Of a DNA stretch of 32,554 nucleotides, positions 23,932 through 31,588 are shown piece by piece. Origin of the DNA: Verrucomicrobiia bacterium (lineage in GTDB: Bacteria; Verrucomicrobiota; Verrucomicrobiia; Limisphaerales; UBA1100). The notes below the pieces were generated by a model. That model searched no databases. It saw nothing but the letters and a program-made list of their open reading frames with translations, and was not told where the DNA came from. Made by a program: the position numbers and the translations under genes. Location of the stretch: the NCBI GenBank assembly GCA_014239365.1, contig JAAZZB010000016.1, forward strand, positions 1 through 32,554. The letters are read 5' to 3'. How positions within the stretch are numbered: position 1 is the first letter of the stretch; every line of letters starts with the position of its first letter.

Positions 23932-24876
23932 CTATTTTCCATTGATCGCGTTCCCCGCGCCCAAGGCGGCTGCGGGTTGGATCGGTCGGCTTAGGCTGGT
24001 TTGCGGTGCTCCTTCAGTTCCGCCTCCGCGGGAATTGAGATGCGCATCAATCGCGGTGTTGAACGTCGCGGAGTTGACCTGCAGCACGCTGCCATCGGCT
24101 AATGCCTGTTGCCCTTCGTCCTTGTCGAGCTGCGCCATAATGAGTGGCGAGAGGCGCTTGACCTCTGCGGGTGGCGTGGTTTCCAGTAATTCATCTGCAC
24201 CCACAAACCGCGTGGAATTGCCGGCCGGATTCTTCACCACTTTGCAGATGGCCTGATACCGGGCAATAATCCAACGGCTGCCAAAGGGCTTGATGCAGGG
24301 GTGTTCCGTATTGCGCGTGAGGCCCACGATAGTGGCCGGCAGCAACTGATCGCCTCCGTGGCAAACTGAATAGCTGATGCCCGCCGTATCCAATTCGCGC
24401 AGTGCCCGGAAATTAATTTCCATTTTTTCATTGGCCGCATCCGCCATCGGATCGCACGGCGAGAGCACTGTCTTAGGCGTGCTCAACGCGTTGCGAATGG
24501 TGGGGATGCAAAACACCGTGGACACATCGCGCACGCGGCGATTGGCCGGTGCCTGACCCGGGAAAGGGTTTGAGCCCGCCAGCCCGGCCGTGACTTGCGC
24601 CTGTTCCTCCAGCGTGAGCATCCAGGGAAATTTGCTGTTGTAATCATTGGCAAACCCCAGAAGGCTCAGATTGACTTGCCGCAAATTGCTGGCGCACCGA
24701 AGTCGATTCGCTTTTTTCTGCGCCCGCGCCAACACCGGCAAAAGGAGGGCAGCCAAAATGCCGATGATGGCAACGACCACCAGCAGTTCAATCAAGGTAA
24801 ACCCACGACGGGTAAAGTTTGGGGCGCAAACTTGCACAACTGAGCAAAGCCTAGCTAAAACAGTGACCCTTGCCAA
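23932..24876 (-). CDS. Type II/IV pseudopilin-like protein with long globular tail
   Basis: A 314-residue protein with the class III signal RRGFTLIELLVVVAIIGILAALLLPVLA. Prepilin peptidase should cut after the Gly and methylate the Phe; Glu+5 is present. The hydrophobic helix leads into KKANRLRCASNLRQVNLSLLGFANDYNSKFP, typical of the many pseudopilins of Verrucomicrobia and Planctomycetes. A globular domain of about 220 residues follows, with QALADGSVLQVN near the end corresponding to the LFADGHV-type stretch of such proteins. These genes occur in large families in these phyla, and their roles (secretion pseudopilus or surface) are mostly unknown. The annotated first 20 residues before the signal may be shorter in reality. 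Confidence 0.88.
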   Translation of the reverse strand: MARVTVLARLCSVVQVCAPNFTRRGFTLIELLVVVAIIGILAALLLPVLARAQKKANRLRCASNLRQVNLSLLGFANDYNSKFPWMLTLEEQAQVTAGLAGSNPFPGQAPANRRVRDVSTVFCIPTIRNALSTPKTVLSPCDPMADAANEKMEINFRALRELDTAGISYSVCHGGDQLLPATIVGLTRNTEHPCIKPFGSRWIIARYQAICKVVKNPAGNSTRFVGADELLETTPPAEVKRLSPLIMAQLDKDEGQQALADGSVLQVNSATFNTAIDAHLNSRGGGTEGAPQTSLSRPIQPAAALGAGNAINGK

Positions 24877-24892
24877 CGGAAAAGAATATCAA

Positions 24893-25330
24893 TGTAGCCC
24901 GTGCCGCTGGCCCGGCCCCCGGCCCACCGGGCCGGGCTACAAAAAAGATGGCCGCCCAATGTAGCCCGGGCCGTTGGCCCGGGCCCCGGCCCACCGGGCC
25001 GGGCTACAAAAAAGATGGCCGCCCAATGTAGCCCGGGCCGCTGGCCCGGGTCCCGGCCCACCGGGCCGGGCTACAAAAAAGGATGGCCGCCCAATGTAGC
25101 CCGGGCCACCGGGGCGGGCTACAAAAAGGATGGCCGCCCAATGTAGCCCGGGCCGTTGGCCCGGGTCCCGGCCCACCGGGCCGGGCTACAAAAAAGATGG
25201 CCGCCCAATGTAGCCCGTGCCGTTGGCCCGGGTCCCGGCCCACCGGGGCGGGCTACAAAAAAGGATGGCCGCCCAATGTAGCCCGGGCCGCTGGCCCGGG
25301 TCCCGGCCCACCGGGCCGGGCTACAAAAAA
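24893..25330. repeat. Tandem array of seven 67-bp GC-rich hairpin units
   Basis: Units begin at 24893, 24960, 25027, 25095, 25142, 25209 and 25277. Each full unit is 67-68 bp: a palindrome tgtagcccgggccgttggcc...gggctaca of about 48 bp, then a constant linker aaaaaagatggccgcccaa. Unit 4 is 47 bp, having lost about 20 bp of the centre, and unit 7 lacks the linker. Because the linkers are the same in every unit this is not a CRISPR array. Lone copies of the palindrome occur at 17751-17800 and, truncated, at 27901-27921. The array fills the space between the pseudopilin start and the protease 3' end. Confidence 0.95.
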
Positions 25331-25383
25331 GGGAATTCCCAGCCGAAGCCAGAACTTCCCCAATGCCCCCTTTGAGTCTTGCG

Positions 25384-27759
25384 CTAGCGCCATTGCCACC
25401 AGCGGCTTTTGCGTCCGCGCCGGAAGGGTTTGCGTTTCTTGACGATCAATCGCCCTTCGATCTGGCCTTCCGCGCCGCGCCAGCCATCCACTGCGATGTG
25501 GTACGTCCGACCGCGCCGCACGTTGAACCGCACGCGGCTGGTGAGCCGCCCGCCGCTGTCATCATCGCGCGCCACGCGCCGCAAGCCATCGAGCGTGTTG
25601 CCGCGGTACACGGCCATCACGGTATCGAAGTCGCTGCCGCGCAAGGTGATGTCGCCCCGGCCCGAGCGCGGGGCGGTCCAAGTGAACCACACCGATTTCT
25701 GCGCCTTACGCCAATAATGGCGCGGTTCGCCATCTTCCGCCGTGGCCGCCACATTCGTGAAGCCGTTCAGGCTTGCGCGGCGTCCGCTTAAGCCGGCTGA
25801 TTCATCGAAGTCATCATTGGCTGGCGGATGCACCACCGCCACCGTGAGACTCGCGCTGGCGGAATCCTTGCCCGCCGCGCTGGCTTCGGCGGTGAGGGTG
25901 AGTTCGGTTATGCTGTCGTCATCGGTCACCACGAGTGCGGCCGTGTACACGCCGTCATTCACCGTGGCATCCGGTGCCACGCCATCATCAGCGAAGCTTA
26001 ACGAAATGCCGCCCGCATTGCCGGTCACCGTGGCGCCCGTCACCGGCGTCACATCCGTTACGTTTGCAAACACCGCCGCCGTGCGCCCGCCGCGCAATGG
26101 GTCTTCCGAAACACTGAGGGTCAACTCCAGTGAACCATCATCGCTGCCATCCAGCGCGTTGCCCGCGTTGGCGAGACCACCGCTGACGGTGCGCCCGCGC
26201 AGTGAATCCAGAAACACACTGGTGTTCAGCAAACGCGCCTTCGCTTGTGTGGTGCTCAGCGAACTATCGTGCGCCAGCAGCAGCGCCATCACGCCCGCCA
26301 CGTGCGGGGTGGCCATGCTGGTGCCGCTGTAGTAGGCGTAGCTGTCGTCGGAGTCGGCCACCGTGGAAAAAATATCCACGCCCGGTGCGCCGAGGTCGAC
26401 GGTGGTTTTGCCGTAGTTGGACCAACTGGCCAAACTACCCGCGCGGTCGATCGCGGCCACCGCGATGATGTTATCGAGGTCATACGCGCTGGGATAGCTG
26501 GGCGAGTTGTCCGTATCCAAACCGCTGTTGCCCGCCGCGGCGATGAAGAGGACGCCGGAATCCTGCGCGCGTTGGATGGCGTCGTACAGGCTTTGGCTGA
26601 AGCCGCCGCCGCCCCAGCTGTTGCTGAGCACTTTGGCACCTTTGCTCACCGCGAAGTCGATGCACGTTACCGCGCCGCTGGTGTAACCGCTGCCTTGTGC
26701 GCTGAGGAATTTGCACGCCATCAGGCGCACTTGCCACGCGACGCCCACGTGCGCGTAGCCGTCATTGGCCGACGCGCCGATCGTGCCCGCGCAATGCGTG
26801 CCGTGGCCGTGGTCATCCATCGGATCGCCGTCGTTGTTGATCACGTCGATGCCGTGCACATTATCGATGTAACCATCGCCGTCGTCATCAATGCCGTTAC
26901 CGGCAATCTCGTCGGGATTCACCCACATTTGGTATCGCAACTCCTGATGCGTGTGGCGAATGCCCGTGTCGATGACCGCCACTAACACATCTGTGGAACC
27001 GGTCGTCACCTCCCACGCTTTGGCCGCGCCGATATCGATGCCCGCGCGCCCGCCGTTTTGGCCCGTGTTGCGCAGGCCCCACAACCAACCGTTGGCGTAG
27101 CCTTCATCCGTGGGCTCGCCCGCCCGCGTGAGTACATAATCCGGCTCAGCCGATTCAAACGCATCCGTGCCTTGCAGCAACTTCAGCCCCGTCATCAACT
27201 GCATCTCGCCGTCCAACGCCGCGCGCTCGCCCTCCGCCGCGGGCAAGTCGATTCCCACCCAGCCAAGCGCATTGGGTGGATTTACAATTTGCGCGCCGAT
27301 GCCATCCAACGCCGATCGTAAATCCGCAGGGGACATTTCAGATTTCACCCGAGCCATCACCCGCGAAGGATGCGCCGGTTGCCCGCGAAACATCACCGTG
27401 CCTTCCGGCAACTTCGCCGCCAACGGCGCGTCTTGGCGAACCGCATGTGCCCGCCAATCGCGTCCGCTTTCATCGGGCGCGGTTGCGGTGCGATGTTTCA
27501 ACACAAACGCACCGCGCACGGGTTCGGTTTCACTACGAACCTGAGTTTGGAATTGTTGTTTGCGAACCTCACGAGCCGTCGATCGCGCTCGTTCCCGCAT
27601 CCCCGCCAACCGCTCCGCCGCCCCAATGCGCTCATGCGCCGAGGTCGGTCGAGAAGAAGCCGAGTTGTTTTGAGTTGTGGAAATTTCCCACCAAATCAGA
27701 AGAGCGGTGAGGCTGAAAACCGCCGCCAATGCGGCCGGTTGGGTAGTTTTATTATTCAT
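25384..27759 (-). CDS. Secreted subtilisin-like serine protease (S8) with C-terminal beta domains
   Basis: A 791-residue protein. An N-terminal hydrophobic segment (8-24) directs export. A propeptide-like region (about 120-215) contains the inhibitor-fold ending EPDYVL. The S8 catalytic domain (220-540) has Asp264 (VAVIDTGIRH), His319 (DDHGHGTHCAG), oxyanion Asn411 (AAAGNSG) and Ser481 (GTSMATPHVAG). Residues 285-300 (NGIDDDGDGYIDN) form a Ca-binding-like Asp-rich loop. Two beta domains follow: one Ig-like (about 555-660) and one prepeptidase-type (660-775, VWFTWTAPRSGRGDITLRGSDFDTVMAVY). The last 18 residues are almost wholly Arg/Lys/Trp. All catalytic residues are present, so it should be active outside the cell. 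Confidence 0.95.
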   Translation of the reverse strand: MNNKTTQPAALAAVFSLTALLIWWEISTTQNNSASSRPTSAHERIGAAERLAGMRERARSTAREVRKQQFQTQVRSETEPVRGAFVLKHRTATAPDESGRDWRAHAVRQDAPLAAKLPEGTVMFRGQPAHPSRVMARVKSEMSPADLRSALDGIGAQIVNPPNALGWVGIDLPAAEGERAALDGEMQLMTGLKLLQGTDAFESAEPDYVLTRAGEPTDEGYANGWLWGLRNTGQNGGRAGIDIGAAKAWEVTTGSTDVLVAVIDTGIRHTHQELRYQMWVNPDEIAGNGIDDDGDGYIDNVHGIDVINNDGDPMDDHGHGTHCAGTIGASANDGYAHVGVAWQVRLMACKFLSAQGSGYTSGAVTCIDFAVSKGAKVLSNSWGGGGFSQSLYDAIQRAQDSGVLFIAAAGNSGLDTDNSPSYPSAYDLDNIIAVAAIDRAGSLASWSNYGKTTVDLGAPGVDIFSTVADSDDSYAYYSGTSMATPHVAGVMALLLAHDSSLSTTQAKARLLNTSVFLDSLRGRTVSGGLANAGNALDGSDDGSLELTLSVSEDPLRGGRTAAVFANVTDVTPVTGATVTGNAGGISLSFADDGVAPDATVNDGVYTAALVVTDDDSITELTLTAEASAAGKDSASASLTVAVVHPPANDDFDESAGLSGRRASLNGFTNVAATAEDGEPRHYWRKAQKSVWFTWTAPRSGRGDITLRGSDFDTVMAVYRGNTLDGLRRVARDDDSGGRLTSRVRFNVRRGRTYHIAVDGWRGAEGQIEGRLIVKKRKPFRRGRKSRWWQWR

Positions 27760-28264
27760 GGCTGTTACCTTTCTATTTCAAAAGGCCCATCCAGCCGGGA
27801 AGCTAATTCAACCTCCCACAAGAATCCCAATCACGCAATGGACGGCGCAACGAAGGTTGTTACCCTTGTACGTACTATGTGTGTTTGGAGGCAGGAGAAA
27901 TGTAGCCCGGGCCGGTGGCCCGGGGGGTTGAGGGTTGAGGGAAGAACCAATTCCATCCAACCCGCAATCGTGATCAAAATCCAATCCCATCAACCCTCAA
28001 CCATCAACTGCGGCCCAAAGCCGCTCCCAACCATCACAACTGCGGCCCAAGGCCGCATTTGCCTGTAAGGCAATAATACGATAGCCCGGGGCAACGCCCC
28101 GGGAATGCCACGTCCAAAAAACACAGTGCCCTGAAGGGGCACAACAATGGGCGAACAATTATCGCGCCCCTTCAGGGCACAATTGGTTTCAAGCACATAA
28201 CCGAGGGCGTTGAATCAGTTGGCAATACTAAAAACTGATCCGGCTCCAACTATAATTTCAAATA
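27760..28264. other. Repeat-filled spacer
   Basis: No gene is seen. The spacer holds a truncated tgtagcccgggcc hairpin (27901-27921), an inverted pair of ggttgaggg/ccctcaacc words (about 27927 and 28000), hairpin tgcggcccaaggccgca (28041-28057), hairpin ttgcctgtaaggcaa (28059-28073) and the REPIN-like element from 28082. Confidence 0.6.
28082..28212. mobile_element. Non-autonomous REPIN-like element related to the transposase ends
   Basis: Hairpin cccggggcaacgccccggg, then cacgtcc and tgccctgaaggggca, matches in order the left end of the transposase element (16151-16206). The right part, gccccttcagggcac (28166-28180) followed by accgagggcgttg (28200-28212), matches the right end in order. 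The two inner words, 28126-28140 and 28166-28180, are perfect 15-bp inverted copies. There is no transposase gene between them. Confidence 0.7.
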
Positions 28265-28588
28265 TCAATCGATCAGGCCCCTCCGCTGCATTTCTTCTGC
28301 AATAGATTTACCTTTTTCTTCAGGAGTCATTTCTTCCCATTCGGCATCGGTCGGAAGCCTTTGGCCGCCTCCAGCATCACATTGACTCATAAAACAACAA
28401 GAAATAGTGCAGCACGCGAATCCAATCGCCCACCAATTTGGTTTTTCAGTATTTTCATTAGTGGAATTCACAGATTGCTCCCTTTTAAGTTGACGAGGAG
28501 TGGCGCGCTTTTGCGCATTGGATGCCAGTGCCTTTTTAGATTTTATTGATTGATCCGAGAAACTTGTTGGCTTGAATTTCTTCCCCAT
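28265..28588 (-). CDS. Hypothetical protein with Cys-rich membrane segment
   Basis: A 107-residue protein that I do not recognise. The N-terminal half is basic (MGKKFKPTSFSDQSIKSKKA). Residues 51-70 are hydrophobic with five cysteines (WAIGFACCTISCCFMSQC), a possible membrane helix. The acidic C-terminus ends LPTDAEWEEMTPEEKGKSIAEEMQRRGLID, which looks like a short helical motif. AAGGTC precedes the ATG. It follows the coiled-coil gene by 12 bp on the same strand and is probably cotranscribed. It belongs to the AT-richer accessory block. Confidence 0.6.
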   Translation of the reverse strand: MGKKFKPTSFSDQSIKSKKALASNAQKRATPRQLKREQSVNSTNENTEKPNWWAIGFACCTISCCFMSQCDAGGGQRLPTDAEWEEMTPEEKGKSIAEEMQRRGLID

Positions 28589-28600
28589 GACCTTGGTTAG

Positions 28601-29053
28601 TTAGTAAACGTTAAACCGGCAACTTACTTCAGCAACATCAGCAGCCTTACCTTGATCCATTATTCTTGCTATTCCAGTCTCGGAAGACGTGGCGCCAGAT
28701 GCTAATTCAATGGTATTCATGCTTGAAGAGTCTAAATCGAATCCATCGCAATCCTGAAATACAACTTCGCCGAAAAGGGATATTTTATTTGAGCAAAGAT
28801 TCTTGACTTTGAGTTTCCATGCATATTCCTGTGCTAAAAAACCGCCTGAATTGAACTTTTCCGTTGGCTTTTTCTTCACGTCAAAGCTGATCACTTGAAA
28901 CAAATCATCAGAAACGCTGTCATTGACTTCATTGTCGGTTTTAACTTGACTTGCCACAGTAACATTCTGTGACCATTCAATTATTTCGTTAACTAAATTT
29001 TCAAGTTGCTCAACTCTTTCTTCAAGTTCCTTGATTTTCCGTTGATTATCCAT
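28601..29053 (-). CDS. Hypothetical protein with N-terminal coiled coil
   Basis: A 150-residue soluble protein of unknown family. Residues 1-30 form a clear heptad coiled coil (IKELEERVEQLENLVNEII). Residues about 55-150 look like a small beta-sandwich with alternating strands (WKLKVKNLCSNKISLFGEVVFQDCDGFDLDSSS and TIELASGATSSETGIARIM). This recalls FxLYD-like extracytoplasmic domains, but without a signal peptide. It is the first gene of a probable pair with the Cys-rich membrane protein. Confidence 0.6.
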   Translation of the reverse strand: MDNQRKIKELEERVEQLENLVNEIIEWSQNVTVASQVKTDNEVNDSVSDDLFQVISFDVKKKPTEKFNSGGFLAQEYAWKLKVKNLCSNKISLFGEVVFQDCDGFDLDSSSMNTIELASGATSSETGIARIMDQGKAADVAEVSCRFNVY

Positions 29054-29194
29054 GGCTAAAAATTTACTACGGTTGGTTTCTGATCCGCTTTGCCTGGCTT
29101 TGAGGTTGTGTTCATAATCAGATTAGAACGTGGCATAATCGATGTATTAATTGAGACCAAAAGAACTGGAAGCTCTGCAAGTTTTATTCATCAT

Positions 29195-30574
29195 CTATAT
29201 CGTCCAGCCAGAAATAAAATTTTTTGGGGATTGGCCATTAATTTCACCCTTGTATTCACCGAGTGAAGCAGCGGCAGATTGGGAAAGAGTGCTCAAATCT
29301 CTGAAACACAATTCCGGCCCTTTGTGTTTTGAGAGTGAATTAGCTGCAGAATCGGTCAACTCGGTGATGCAATCCAAGCTGAGGTCGCCTTCAACTCTTG
29401 ATAATGACTCAGCCGCAGAATCGCTCAACTCGGTTAAGCCGTCCAAATAGAGGGAGCCTCCAACGTTTGATAAGGATTCAGCGGCAGAATCGGTCAACTC
29501 GGTTAAGCTCCCCAAATAGAGGTCGCCTTCAATTCTCGATAATGACTCAGCCGCTTGATCGCTCAGCTCGGCTAGGCTCGTCAAACCGAGGCCGCCTCCA
29601 ACTTTTGATAAGAATTCAGCCGCAGGATCGCTCAGCTCGGTTAGGCTCCTCAAACTGAGGATGCCTCTAATTTTTGATAAGGATTCAGCCGCAGGATCAC
29701 TCAACTTGGTTAGGCCACCCAAAAAGAGGTTGCCTCCAACTTTTGATAAGGATTCAGCGGCAAAATCAGTCAACTCGGTTAAGCTCTCCAAACAAAGGTC
29801 GCCTTCAACTCTTGATAATGACTTAGCCGCAGGATCGCTCAACTCGGTTAGACCAGCCAAGCTCAAATAGCCTCCAACTGTTGATAAGGATTCAACAGCA
29901 GAATCGCTCAACTCGGTCATGCCATCCAAACCGAGGCCGCTTTCAAATTTTGATAGGGATTCAGCCGCAGAATCGCTAAACTCGGTTAACCCATGTAACT
30001 CAAGAACGTCCCCATCATATTTAGCGAGCGCGGCAGCGGCTTTGTCTTCAATTAGCTCGAATTCGTTAACTGATAAATCAGGATCATTCAGAAATCGAAG
30101 GGCGTATTCATGGGTTAGAATATTGCGTATTAGTTCGCCCTCACGCCTTTTGAGGATGGCGATAATATCCTCATCCGTGACTGCCCCTATGTTTAAGGTT
30201 CCTTTTTGTTCATCGGCTAAGGATTCCGCAGTCTCTTTATCGATATACTTTGCAAAGCTTAAATCAAGGTCTGCATGCTTAAAATCTAACAAGGGATGGA
30301 TAGTTGACCGGTATATGCGTTTTACATCAGCGATACGCAACGCTGCCAAATAGCCATTGATAAATTGTTTTTGAAGTGGATGAGTCCGGTTTCCTGTACA
30401 AAACGGGCAGTTTTCCTCTGGAAGATCCCAGTATTCATCTTCGTCTGTATCCTCATCAATTTGGCAACGCTTGCAGATGTAATTGCCGCAATTTCCACAA
30501 CTGTTACCAAAGCGATCTTCCCAATCGTTTTGGATTTGCTCGCACGATTCGCACTTGTAATAATCAACGCTCAT
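29195..30574 (-). CDS. RING-like zinc domain protein with eleven 23-residue LRR-like repeats
   Basis: A 459-residue protein. Residues 8-59 carry eight cysteines as four CxxC pairs (8/11, 26/29, 34/37, 56/59), a spacing that fits a cross-brace, RING-like or double zinc-ribbon fold. A helical linker (65-190) follows. Residues about 195-445 are roughly eleven repeats of 23 residues with consensus LSD-SAAESLSKVEGDLYLxGLTE, an LRR-like solenoid of the kind found in planctomycete and verrucomicrobial proteins. No signal peptide is present, so the protein is cytoplasmic. The pairing of a zinc module with a solenoid suggests a protein-binding adaptor; enzymatic ubiquitin-ligase activity would be speculation. 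The upstream region carries the GCGAACTGTTA motif shared with two neighbouring transcription units. Confidence 0.78.
   Translation of the reverse strand: MSVDYYKCESCEQIQNDWEDRFGNSCGNCGNYICKRCQIDEDTDEDEYWDLPEENCPFCTGNRTHPLQKQFINGYLAALRIADVKRIYRSTIHPLLDFKHADLDLSFAKYIDKETAESLADEQKGTLNIGAVTDEDIIAILKRREGELIRNILTHEYALRFLNDPDLSVNEFELIEDKAAAALAKYDGDVLELHGLTEFSDSAAESLSKFESGLGLDGMTELSDSAVESLSTVGGYLSLAGLTELSDPAAKSLSRVEGDLCLESLTELTDFAAESLSKVGGNLFLGGLTKLSDPAAESLSKIRGILSLRSLTELSDPAAEFLSKVGGGLGLTSLAELSDQAAESLSRIEGDLYLGSLTELTDSAAESLSNVGGSLYLDGLTELSDSAAESLSRVEGDLSLDCITELTDSAANSLSKHKGPELCFRDLSTLSQSAAASLGEYKGEINGQSPKNFISGWTI
29330..30000. repeat. 69-bp coding tandem repeat (23-residue solenoid unit)
   Basis: Degenerate tandem repeats of 69 bp underlie the solenoid. 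A recurring plus-strand word is gcagaatcgctcaactcggt, and neighbouring units differ by point changes only, without loss of frame. Confidence 0.75.
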
Positions 30575-30811
30575 TTGTTGGTCTTCTAATGGTTTGCTTT
30601 GGTGGCTGATGTGATTTGTTAAGCGGAAAGCAAACTCTTCTTTTTAACAGTTCGCTCAGCGACCCTCCGATCTTACAGTTTTTTGAAAAAAGTTTTTTGA
30701 CGTGAAATTTTTTTTGCGAAAAACAGGGGGAATTTGGCGTTTTCAAAAAAACTTTCTCAATTCTGTCAGATTGGTTGCCTTGTGGGCGAACTATTGGATA
30801 GAAGGATACTT
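30575..30811. promoter_or_regulatory. AT-rich divergent promoter region
   Basis: This region lies between two divergent genes. It holds the motif gcgaactgttaa on the minus strand (30644-30655) facing the repeat protein gene, and the related gttgccttgtgggcgaact on the plus strand (30774-30792) facing the membrane protein gene. Imperfect inverted arms ttgaaaaaagttttttga (from 30683) and gttttcaaaaaaactttctcaa (30739-30760) lie between and could bind a dimeric regulator or form a terminator-like structure. Confidence 0.5.
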
Positions 30812-31243
30812 ATGGATACAAACAACTCCGAATCTGAGACTACAACGACCAGCGCAAACGAATGGGGATGCATGGTGATTTTTGCATTAGTTGTAGTTGG
30901 TATGTGCGTTTGGACATCATCTGAGATTCAGCCGGACTTAAATTCTGATACTGATACAGACTCAAGTTGGGAATCAAATTCGGGATCTAGCTCGGGATCC
31001 AGCTCGGGATCTTCATTTTCTGCCAACTTGTCCGGTTACTCGAATGGTGACGATTGGCAGAGCGCGTCCTACTCAACCCAAATGGATTTCTGCAAGAACT
31101 TGGCTTCGCGGTTTCAGGCAAAAGGGCTTTCAACGAGATCCGCAGGTTGGTTTCACGATGCATTTGACTCATTTTATGGATCTCCAGCAACTGATCCTAC
31201 AACCCTAGCTGAAGCTGCAGCTTTATTCGTAACAGCAGATTAG
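30812..31243 (+). CDS. Hypothetical membrane-anchored protein with Ser/Gly linker
   Basis: A 143-residue protein from ATG 30812, preceded by GAAGGAT at suitable distance. A polar N-terminus (MDTNNSESETTTTSANEW) leads into one membrane helix (residues 18-35, WGCMVIFALVVVGMCVWT). A Ser/Gly/Asp linker (SSGSSSGSSSGSS) then joins a small helical domain of about 60 residues (STQMDFCKNLASRFQAKGLSTRSAGWFHDAFDSFYG). An in-frame TTG at 30734 would put the helix deep inside and is less likely. The zinc-ribbon gene starts 2 bp after the stop, so the two form an operon. Family unknown. Confidence 0.65.
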   Translation: MDTNNSESETTTTSANEWGCMVIFALVVVGMCVWTSSEIQPDLNSDTDTDSSWESNSGSSSGSSSGSSFSANLSGYSNGDDWQSASYSTQMDFCKNLASRFQAKGLSTRSAGWFHDAFDSFYGSPATDPTTLAEAAALFVTAD

Positions 31244-31245
31244 TT

Positions 31246-31509
31246 ATGGCGATTATTAACTGTAAAGAATGTGGGGGAAAGGTGAGTGAAAATGCCAATG
31301 CTTGTCCGCATTGTGGTAATACTGACCTATTGAGCCCTGAAGAACAGTTGAGGCGAGCAATTCATGAAGAAGTCTTTCGTATGGCAACTTGCCCTGCTTG
31401 TGGCTCGATTGCATCTCCAATTAACCGAGGTCAGGCGTTTGGAAAAGGCAACTTACTGGGGGCGTTTACAAAATCAATGCAATGTAATTTGTGCGGGCAT
31501 TTGTTTTGA
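31246..31509 (+). CDS. Small double zinc-ribbon protein
   Basis: An 87-residue protein with four CxxC pairs: CKECGG (6-11), CPHCGN (20-25), CPACGS (49-54) and CNLCGH (80-85). The first pair set matches the common zinc-ribbon opening MAIINCKECGGKVSENANACPHCG, and the second set makes another ribbon separated by a helix (SPEEQLRRAIHEEVFRM). Such proteins often act as nucleic-acid or protein adaptors; no role can be assigned. It is cotranscribed with the membrane protein just upstream. Confidence 0.8.
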   Translation: MAIINCKECGGKVSENANACPHCGNTDLLSPEEQLRRAIHEEVFRMATCPACGSIASPINRGQAFGKGNLLGAFTKSMQCNLCGHLF

Positions 31510-31546
31510 GATTTCAATCTGATTTCCAGAGATCACGGTCAGAAAA

Positions 31547-31576
31547 GTTGCCTTTGGGGCGAACTGTTAGTATGAG
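31547..31576 (+). promoter_or_regulatory. Candidate promoter of the sigma/kinase operon with shared motif
   Basis: gttgcctttggggcgaactg (31547-31566) nearly repeats gttgccttgtgggcgaacta at 30774-30793. TTGCCT (31548-31553), 17 bp, then TATGAG (31571-31576) gives a possible -35/-10 pair. The conserved core gcgaactgttag fills the spacer and could instead be the -10 part of an ECF-type promoter used by the sigma factor itself. Confidence 0.5.
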
Positions 31577-31588
31577 GGTTTGGACGTT

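Noticed and set aside
24893-25330. CRISPR array
   Set aside because: Repeats are spaced regularly, but the intervening sequences are identical rather than unique, and no cas gene is nearby.
24855-25442. Open frames on both strands through the hairpin array (GPGPPGRATKKMAAQ-like repeats)
   Set aside because: They are translations of a palindromic DNA repeat, present in several frames and strands equally, with no independent coding signal.
26630-26655. Second sigma-54-like word ttggcacctttgctc
   Set aside because: The GG-to-GC spacing is too short for a functional -24/-12 element, and it lies inside the protease coding sequence.
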